A DNA stretch of 64,000 nucleotides from Leclercia adecarboxylata (GTDB lineage Bacteria; Pseudomonadota; Gammaproteobacteria; Enterobacterales; Enterobacteriaceae). The stretch lies in contig DERO01000003.1 in NCBI GenBank assembly GCA_002360945.1, forward strand, positions 62,001-126,000, written 5' to 3'. The notes beneath the pieces are model-generated. The model searched no databases, was not told the origin of the DNA, and was given only the letters and a program-made list of their open reading frames with translations. Both the position numbers and the translations under genes were made by a program. This document shows, piece by piece, positions 58,194 through 64,000 of the stretch (position 1 is its first letter; the number at the start of each line of letters is the position of its first letter).

Positions 58194-58970
58194 TTATGGT
58201 GTTAACCCGTCGACCACCACATGCGGCAGCCCCCGGGAACAGTATTCAACCCGGCCATCCACGCCGTAGACCGTCGCCAGATTGGCAGGGGTGACAACCT
58301 CACCCGGCAGGCCGCTGGCAATCAGCTCGCCGCCTTTCAGCATCAGGGCAAAATTCGCATGGCGCAGAGCAATGTTGATGTCGTGGATCACCACGACCGT
58401 GACGATATTGCGCAGCCGCGTTTCGCGGGCGACGATATCCATCACATGGAACTGGTAGTTGAGGTCGAGGGCGCTTAAGGGTTCATCCAGCAACAGCAGA
58501 TCCGGTTCGCGGATCAGCGACTGGGCAAGGCCAATCAGCTGTTTTTGCCCGCCGGAGAGCTGGTCGAGAAAGCTCATCGCCAGATGGGCAACGCCCAGTT
58601 TTTCCAGAATGGAATACGCTTCCTGCTCAACATTCAGACCAGCAGGGCTGCCGCTGGCCCGACGGGCGACGATGACCGACTCCAGCGCATGCAGATGCAC
58701 CCCCTGCGGCAGGGATTGCGGCAGATAAACCACTTTTTGCGCCCGCTTTGCCGCAGGCAGGGTCATCAGATCTTCGCCGTTGAGCTGCAACTCTCCCTGA
58801 GCGGGGTTCAGGTCAGCCAGGGCGCGCAGCAGGGTGGATTTGCCCGAGCCGTTCGGCCCCAGCAGGGCGGTGATCTGCCCGCGAGGGAGCAGAGGCGTGC
58901 TCAGCCCACTGATGATCTTTTTCTTGCGATAGCCGGTATGCAGATCGCAGACGCGCAGGCCGTCGGTCAT
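58194..58970 (-). CDS. ATP-binding subunit of an iron/metallophore ABC transporter
   Basis: 258 residues. Complete FepC-type ATPase: Walker A GPNGSGKST (38-46), Q-loop YLPQS (82-86), signature LSGGQ (138-142), Walker B LLLLDEP (158-164), H-loop in VVVIHDIN. The start is at MTDGLRV, overlapping the permease stop by four bases; a longer frame upstream reads through the permease gene in another phase. The binding-protein gene follows after 18 bases. Confidence 0.92.
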   Translation of the reverse strand: MTDGLRVCDLHTGYRKKKIISGLSTPLLPRGQITALLGPNGSGKSTLLRALADLNPAQGELQLNGEDLMTLPAAKRAQKVVYLPQSLPQGVHLHALESVIVARRASGSPAGLNVEQEAYSILEKLGVAHLAMSFLDQLSGGQKQLIGLAQSLIREPDLLLLDEPLSALDLNYQFHVMDIVARETRLRNIVTVVVIHDINIALRHANFALMLKGGELIASGLPGEVVTPANLATVYGVDGRVEYCSRGLPHVVVDGLTP

Positions 58971-60040
58971 ACGTTCCCCCGGTTGCGAATAATGATGCTG
59001 AGGAAGAACGGCACGCCCACCAGTGAGGTGACAATGCCCACGGGAATAATGACGCCGGGAACGATGTTCTTGGAACATACCGAGGCCAGCGAGAGCACCA
59101 GCGCGCCAATCAGCATGCTACCGGGGAGATAAAACCGGTGATCTTCGCCAAACATCATGCGCGCGATATGCGGCGCCACCAGGCCGATAAAACCGACCGG
59201 GCCGACGAAGGCGACCGTCAGGGCCGAGATAATACTGATGCGTAACAGCGTCGCCAGGCGCAGCTTTTTCACGTTGATGCCAAAGCTGACGGCCCGATCT
59301 TCTCCCAGCCGCAGCGCCGTCAGTTTCCAGGCGTTCTTCAACGACAGCGGGACGATAATCAGCAGCGCTACGGCGAGGATCGCCAGCTTATCCCACGAGG
59401 CCCTCGCCAGGCTGCCCATGGTCCAGAAGACCAGCCCCTGCAGGGTATCTTCGCTGGCCACGAACTGCAGGATGGAAATCAGCGCGTTAAAGGTAAAGAC
59501 CAGGGCGATCCCAAACAGCACCACGCCGGAGGTCGCCACGCGGGTCCAGCGGCTGATGCCGTCCAGAATAAAGCAGGCCAGCAGGGCAAAGACAAAGGCA
59601 TTCGCCGGGATGAACCACTTATCGGCAATGCCGGGAATGCCTAAACCGAGCACAATCGCCAGCACGGCACCGAAGGAGGCGGCAGACGACACGCCCAGCG
59701 TAAACGGGCTGGCGAGCGGGTTATTGAGGATGGTCTGCATCTCGGCTCCGGCCAGCCCGAGCGCCATGCCGACGGCCACGGCCATCAGGGCGAACGGTAG
59801 CCGCAGCTCCCAGACGATCACCCGCGTTCCGGCGTCGGCCGCGGCGGAGTTGACTAATGTATGCCAGAGGGTAGAAACGGAGATGCCTGACGGGCCGAGC
59901 GTGAAGTCGAGGATCAGAGAGCAAATAATAAAGAAGAACAGCACCCCTGCCAGGGCAAAGCGCCGGGCGAGAACCTTACGGTAATGGGACGCGATAATGG
60001 ATTCGCCAGTTTGATCGCTGGCGGCAAGGCTGGAATTCAT
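58967..60040 (-). CDS. FecCD-family permease of an iron/metallophore ABC transporter
   Basis: 357 residues with about nine or ten membrane spans. BtuC/FecCD motifs are visible: ELRLPFALMAVAVGMALGLA (near 78-97), GAEMQTILNNPLASPFTLGVSS, and the ATPase-coupling region FVGPVGFIGLVAPHIARMMFG. Only one permease gene is present, so a homodimer is expected. AAGGTT seven bases before ATG is the ribosome site. It is the first gene of the operon, and a Fur-like box lies about 110 bases upstream. Confidence 0.92.
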   Translation of the reverse strand: MNSSLAASDQTGESIIASHYRKVLARRFALAGVLFFFIICSLILDFTLGPSGISVSTLWHTLVNSAAADAGTRVIVWELRLPFALMAVAVGMALGLAGAEMQTILNNPLASPFTLGVSSAASFGAVLAIVLGLGIPGIADKWFIPANAFVFALLACFILDGISRWTRVATSGVVLFGIALVFTFNALISILQFVASEDTLQGLVFWTMGSLARASWDKLAILAVALLIIVPLSLKNAWKLTALRLGEDRAVSFGINVKKLRLATLLRISIISALTVAFVGPVGFIGLVAPHIARMMFGEDHRFYLPGSMLIGALVLSLASVCSKNIVPGVIIPVGIVTSLVGVPFFLSIIIRNRGNV

Positions 60041-60145
60041 CAGTTAACCTTATGCAACACAACAGAATCGTTTCATCCCCTTGCGTTCCATGTCATGTGC
60101 TACCTGATATCCATTATCCGGGATGCGCCGGGTCACACTAATCGC

Positions 60146-60165
60146 AATGATAATGCTTATCAATT
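60146..60165 (-). promoter_or_regulatory. Fur-like box upstream of the iron ABC operon
   Basis: AATGATAATGCTTATCAATT matches the centre of the Fur consensus with two mismatches. A weaker GATTATTGTCATC follows at 60174-60186. It lies between the satP end and the permease start, in the direction of the ABC operon. Confidence 0.7.
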
Positions 60166-60260
60166 GAATGAGGTGATTATTGTCATCCCGTTTATTAATC
60201 GTTTCTGTTGTGGCGGAAAATTGACCGGCTTAAACGAGAAGGGGTATTCACAGGGGGGAT

Positions 60261-60285
60261 TTCGTGCCCGCAGGGCGGGCACGAA
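60261..60285 (-). terminator. Hairpin downstream of satP
   Basis: Perfect 11-base arms TTCGTGCCCGC/GCGGGCACGAA around AGG, just after the satP stop. No T-run follows on the minus strand, so it may act as an mRNA 3' end rather than a true terminator. Confidence 0.5.
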
Positions 60286-60290
60286 GGGGA

Positions 60291-60860
60291 TCAGCGTTTT
60301 TCACCAATCGGCAGAACGGTGCGACCGAACTGCTCGTTCAGCACTTCACCCATCGCCAGGTAGATGGCGCTGGCGCCGCAGACCAGGCCAATCCAGCCCG
60401 CCACGTGAATAATGGACTCGCCGTTATCCACCAGGTGGCCCACACACAGCAGGGCGAACAGCACGGTCAGGCTCAGGAACACGAACTGCAGCGCACGGTT
60501 GCCCACCAGGGTGCCGAAGAACATGAACAGCGTGAAGACGCCCCACAGGCCCAGATAAACGCCCAGGAACTGCGGATTCGCCGCCTCGGTCAGACCCATT
60601 TTCGGCATCAGCAGAATGGCGACCAGAGTCAGCCAGAAAGAGCCGTAAGAGGTGAATGCGGTTAAACCGAAGGTATTGCCTTTCTTATATTCCAGCAGGC
60701 CCGCGAAGATCTGTGCGATACCGCCGTAAAAAATGCCCATCGCCAGGATAATGCCGTCCATCGGGAACATCCCGATATTGTGCAGGTTCAGCAGAATGGT
60801 GGTCATGCCAAAACCCATCAGGCCCAGCGGAGCCGGATTAGCCAACTTAGTGTTGCCCAT
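60291..60860 (-). CDS. satP: Acetate/succinate:proton symporter SatP (YaaH)
   Basis: 189 residues (E. coli 188). Six membrane spans, AceTr/GPR1-FUN34-YaaH family, with the signature NPAPLGLMGFGMTT (8-21). Takes up acetate and succinate with protons. It lies directly before dnaK on the other strand; the yaaW, mbiA and yaaI genes found between satP and dnaK in E. coli are missing here. Confidence 0.96.
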   Translation of the reverse strand: MGNTKLANPAPLGLMGFGMTTILLNLHNIGMFPMDGIILAMGIFYGGIAQIFAGLLEYKKGNTFGLTAFTSYGSFWLTLVAILLMPKMGLTEAANPQFLGVYLGLWGVFTLFMFFGTLVGNRALQFVFLSLTVLFALLCVGHLVDNGESIIHVAGWIGLVCGASAIYLAMGEVLNEQFGRTVLPIGEKR

Positions 60861-61003
60861 AAGTCCTCAAAAAAATCATCATTAATATGGTGAAATGGTG
60901 AATCCCACGCCAATTCTCCCTGGCGGGGCGCGGCATCATAATGGGCGCCATCAACGCCGTCTATGATCTAATCAGGGTGAAATTAAAAATTTTTTTATCC
61001 TTC

Positions 61004-61035
61004 CCCCTTGATGGATGCCGTTGCGACCCCATCTT
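61004..61035 (+). promoter_or_regulatory. Sigma32 heat-shock promoter of dnaK
   Basis: CCCCTTGAT (-35, core 61007-61012) and CCCCATCTT (-10, core 61027-61032) are 14 bases apart, a near-exact match to the sigma32 consensus CTTGAA/CCCCATnT and to E. coli dnaK P1. Confidence 0.9.
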
Positions 61036-61156
61036 GTAGTCAACCGCAGTGTGTGGACCTGAAAAAATTCAAATCTGGACAGTTGAAAAAGCACCTTCTG
61101 CCCTTATTACAGGTACACAACCACATGTTGACTGAATTTTTAGTGGAGACGTTTAG

Positions 61157-63076
61157 ATGGGTAAAATTATTGGTATCGACCTGGGTACTACCAACTCTTG
61201 TGTAGCGATTATGGATGGCACCACTGCACGTGTGCTGGAGAACGCCGAGGGCGATCGCACCACGCCTTCTATCATTGCTTATACCCAGGATGGTGAAACT
61301 CTGGTTGGTCAGCCGGCTAAACGTCAGGCAGTGACAAACCCGCAAAACACCCTGTTTGCGATCAAACGCCTGATTGGCCGTCGCTTCCAGGACGAAGAAG
61401 TGCAGCGTGATGAAGCCATCATGCCGTACAAAATCATCGGCGCTGAGAATGGCGACGCATGGATTGACGTTAAAGGTCAGAAAATGGCACCGCCGCAGAT
61501 CTCTGCTGAAGTGCTGAAAAAAATGAAGAAAACGGCTGAAGATTACCTGGGCGAACCGGTAACTGAAGCGGTTATCACCGTACCTGCATACTTCAACGAT
61601 GCTCAGCGTCAGGCAACCAAAGACGCCGGCCGTATCGCGGGTCTGGAAGTCAAACGTATCATCAACGAACCAACCGCAGCGGCACTGGCTTACGGTCTGG
61701 ATAAAGAAGTCGGCAACCGTACTATCGCGGTATACGACCTCGGTGGCGGTACTTTCGATATCTCTATTATCGAAATCGACGAAGTTGACGGCGAAAAAAC
61801 CTTCGAAGTTCTGGCGACCAACGGTGATACCCACCTGGGTGGTGAAGACTTCGACAGCCGTATGATCAACTACCTCGTTGACGAGTTTAAGAAAGATCAG
61901 GGCATTGACCTGCGTAACGACCCGCTGGCAATGCAGCGCCTGAAAGAAGCCGCAGAAAAAGCGAAAATTGAGCTCTCTTCTGCGCAGCAGACCGACGTGA
62001 ACCTGCCGTACATCACTGCAGACGCGACCGGTCCAAAACACATGAACATCAAAGTGACTCGCGCGAAACTGGAAAGCCTGGTTGAAGACCTGGTTAACCG
62101 TTCCATCGAGCCGCTGAAAGTAGCTCTGCAGGATGCAGGTCTGTCCGTATCCGAAATTCAGGACGTTATCCTGGTGGGTGGTCAGACGCGTATGCCAATG
62201 GTTCAGAAGAAAGTGGCTGAATTCTTTGGTAAAGAGCCACGTAAAGACGTTAACCCGGACGAAGCCGTTGCAATCGGTGCTGCCGTTCAGGGTGGCGTTC
62301 TGACTGGTGAAGTTAAAGACGTACTGCTGCTGGACGTTACCCCGCTGTCTCTGGGTATCGAAACCATGGGCGGTGTGATGACGGCGCTGATCGCCAAAAA
62401 CACCACTATCCCTACCAAGCACAGCCAGGTGTTCTCTACCGCGGAAGACAACCAGTCTGCGGTAACCATCCATGTGCTGCAGGGCGAGCGTAAACGTGCC
62501 GCAGACAACAAAGATCTGGGTCAGTTTAACCTCGATGGTATTAGCCCGGCGCCGCGCGGTATGCCACAGATCGAAGTCACCTTCGACATCGATGCTGACG
62601 GTATCCTGCACGTTTCCGCGAAGGACAAAAACAGCGGTAAAGAGCAGAAGATCACCATCAAGGCCTCTTCCGGTCTGAACGAAGAAGAGATCCAGAAAAT
62701 GGTTCGCGAAGCGGAAGCTAACGCCGAGTCTGACCGTAAGTTCGAAGAGCTGGTTCAGACGCGTAACCAGGGTGACCATCTGCTGCACAGCACCCGTAAG
62801 CAGGTTGAAGAAGCCGGCGACAAACTGCCAGCTGACGACAAAACCGCTATCGAGTCTGCGCTGAGCGCGCTGGAAGCGTCCCTGAAAGGCGAAGACAAAG
62901 CTGATATCGAAGCGAAAATGCAGGCGCTGGCTCAGGTTTCCGAGAAGCTGATGGAGATCGCCCAGCAGCAACACGCACAGCAGCAGGCTGGCGCGGGTGC
63001 TGACGCTTCTGCAAATAACGCGAAAGATGACGACGTTGTCGACGCAGAGTTTGAAGAAGTGAAAGATAAAAAATAA
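61157..63076 (+). CDS. dnaK: Chaperone protein DnaK (Hsp70)
   Basis: 639 residues (E. coli 638). ATP-driven chaperone working with DnaJ and GrpE. The nucleotide-binding domain has [10 protein letters not shown] (5-14), [10 protein letters not shown], and VGGQTRMP; the linker [12 protein letters not shown] leads to the substrate-binding beta domain and helical lid. The C-terminus is the usual acidic [14 protein letters not shown]. It is preceded by a sigma32 promoter and followed by dnaJ after 86 bases. Codon use is strongly biased. Confidence 0.99.
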   Translation: MGKIIGIDLGTTNSCVAIMDGTTARVLENAEGDRTTPSIIAYTQDGETLVGQPAKRQAVTNPQNTLFAIKRLIGRRFQDEEVQRDEAIMPYKIIGAENGDAWIDVKGQKMAPPQISAEVLKKMKKTAEDYLGEPVTEAVITVPAYFNDAQRQATKDAGRIAGLEVKRIINEPTAAALAYGLDKEVGNRTIAVYDLGGGTFDISIIEIDEVDGEKTFEVLATNGDTHLGGEDFDSRMINYLVDEFKKDQGIDLRNDPLAMQRLKEAAEKAKIELSSAQQTDVNLPYITADATGPKHMNIKVTRAKLESLVEDLVNRSIEPLKVALQDAGLSVSEIQDVILVGGQTRMPMVQKKVAEFFGKEPRKDVNPDEAVAIGAAVQGGVLTGEVKDVLLLDVTPLSLGIETMGGVMTALIAKNTTIPTKHSQVFSTAEDNQSAVTIHVLQGERKRAADNKDLGQFNLDGISPAPRGMPQIEVTFDIDADGILHVSAKDKNSGKEQKITIKASSGLNEEEIQKMVREAEANAESDRKFEELVQTRNQGDHLLHSTRKQVEEAGDKLPADDKTAIESALSALEASLKGEDKADIEAKMQALAQVSEKLMEIAQQQHAQQQAGAGADASANNAKDDDVVDAEFEEVKDKK

Positions 63077-63102
63077 TCGCCCTTTGAACGGGTAATACAC
63101 TG

Positions 63103-63135
63103 GCACGGGCGAAGAGGTTTCCTCTCCGCCCGTGC
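63103..63135 (+). other. Hairpin in the dnaK-dnaJ gap
   Basis: GCACGGGCG...CGCCCGTGC arms with a GAAGAGG/CCTCT inner stem occupy the intercistronic region. There is no T-run. It may reduce read-through or protect the dnaK mRNA end, so that less DnaJ than DnaK is made. Confidence 0.6.
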
Positions 63136-63162
63136 ACGCATGTTAGGGGCAGATAATACAAG

Positions 63163-64000
63163 ATGGCTAAGCAAGACTATTACGAGATTTTAGGCGTTTC
63201 CAAAACAGCGGAAGAGCGTGAAATCAAAAAGGCGTATAAGCGCCTGGCCATGAAATTTCACCCGGACCGCAATCAGGGTGACAAAGAGGCCGAAGCCAAG
63301 TTTAAAGAGATCAAAGAAGCCTACGAAATCCTGACCGATGCCCAGAAGCGTGCGGCATACGATCAGTACGGTCATGCTGCGTTTGAACAGGGCGGCATGG
63401 GCGGCGGCGGCGGATTTGGTGGCGGCGGCGCAGATTTCAGCGATATTTTTGGTGACGTCTTTGGCGACATCTTCGGCGGCGGTCGCGGTCGTCAGCGTGC
63501 GGCTCGTGGCGCAGACCTGCGTTACAACATGGAGCTGTCGCTGGAAGAGGCCGTACGCGGCGTAACGAAAGAGATCCGCATTCCGACCCTGGAAGAGTGC
63601 GACATCTGCCACGGCAGCGGTGCGAAAGTGGGTACCAAGCCACAGACCTGCCCAACCTGTCACGGTTCCGGCCAGGTACAGATGCGCCAGGGCTTCTTTG
63701 CCGTGCAGCAGAGCTGTCCGCACTGTCAGGGCCGCGGTACGCTGATCAAGGATCCGTGCAACAAGTGCCACGGCCATGGTCGCGTTGAGAAGACCAAAAC
63801 CTTGTCCGTTAAAATTCCGGCAGGTGTGGATACCGGCGATCGTATTCGTCTGTCTGGTGAGGGCGAAGCGGGTGAGCACGGCGCACCGGCAGGCGATCTG
63901 TACGTTCAGGTGCAGGTGAAGCAGCACGCGATTTTCGAACGTGAAGGCAACAACCTGTACTGCGAAGTGCCGATCAACTTTGCGATGGCAGCGATGGGCG
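63163..64000 (+). CDS. dnaJ: Chaperone protein DnaJ, first 279 residues, cut by window end
   Basis: The J domain (1-70) contains the essential HPD (33-35). The Gly/Phe-rich region follows (about 74-107, [13 protein letters not shown]). The zinc-binding region has all four CxxCxGxG repeats ([32 protein letters not shown]). The substrate-binding C-terminal domain starts and is then cut by the end of the window; about 100 residues are missing. It stimulates the DnaK ATPase and delivers substrates. Confidence 0.98.
   Translation, partial: MAKQDYYEILGVSKTAEEREIKKAYKRLAMKFHPDRNQGDKEAEAKFKEIKEAYEILTDAQKRAAYDQYGHAAFEQGGMGGGGGFGGGGADFSDIFGDVFGDIFGGGRGRQRAARGADLRYNMELSLEEAVRGVTKEIRIPTLEECDICHGSGAKVGTKPQTCPTCHGSGQVQMRQGFFAVQQSCPHCQGRGTLIKDPCNKCHGHGRVEKTKTLSVKIPAGVDTGDRIRLSGEGEAGEHGAPAGDLYVQVQVKQHAIFEREGNNLYCEVPINFAMAAMG

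Noticed and set aside
61040..63106. 688-codon open frame opposite dnaK
   Set aside because: It is a codon-bias shadow. Long antisense frames over dnaK are a known artefact of its strong RNY codon pattern; this one has no ribosome site or coherent domain.

Overview
The window is a stretch of enterobacterial chromosome (Enterobacteriaceae; protein sequences and accessory genes point to the Enterobacter/Leclercia/Lelliottia neighbourhood, but the genus cannot be fixed from this alone). Nearly every gene has a recognisable E. coli K-12 counterpart in the same order, running from opgB (minute 99) through the thr operon at minute 0 to dnaK-dnaJ. There is no sign of prophage, insertion sequence, rRNA or CRISPR.

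Layout. 1-6 kb: opgB (cut by the window edge), yjjA and the primosome genes dnaT-dnaC, then a TetR-Ohr pair not found here in E. coli K-12, then the ThrE-type exporter yjjP-yjjB. 6-10 kb: the LuxR-type regulators yjjQ-bglJ behind a 436-base AT-rich leader, then an accessory insert with a YbaK-domain protein and a solitary PTS EIIC preceded by a strong operator-like palindrome. 10-18 kb: Fur-controlled fhuF and yjjZ, three tRNA-Leu(CAG), rsmC, holD-rimI-yjjG, prfC, osmY, ytjA. 18-26 kb: yjjU-yjjV, the glycyl-radical pair yjjI-yjjW, and the deoCABD nucleoside operon with two DeoR operators 602 bp apart. 26-40 kb: HipA-like yjjJ, lplA, ytjB, serB-radA-nadR, ettA, slt, trpR, yjjX, gpmB, rob. 40-46 kb: creABCD with a cre tag, arcA, yjjY, yjtD. 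46-55 kb: thrLABC with its attenuator, yaaX, yaaA, yaaJ, talB, mog. 55-60 kb: an accessory insert with an MHS-type MFS transporter and a Fur-box-preceded ferric/metallophore ABC importer. 60-64 kb: satP and sigma32-driven dnaK-dnaJ (dnaJ cut by the window end).

How the parts work together. Nucleoside salvage (deoCABD, yjjG, yjjX) lies beside an uncharacterised glycyl-radical enzyme whose reading frame holds one of the deo operators. Iron-linked loci (fhuF, yjjZ, the ABC importer) each carry a Fur-like box. Serine/threonine metabolism (serB, thrABC) and translation functions (prfC, ettA, rsmC, rimI, tRNA-Leu) make up much of the rest. The accessory pieces (TetR-Ohr, YbaK-like plus PTS EIIC, MHS transporter plus iron ABC) are the least predictable parts of the window. 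No wholly new multi-gene system is evident. The best candidates for undescribed biology are YjjI-YjjW, the orphan PTS EIIC with its twin operator and leader ORF, and the iron ABC importer.
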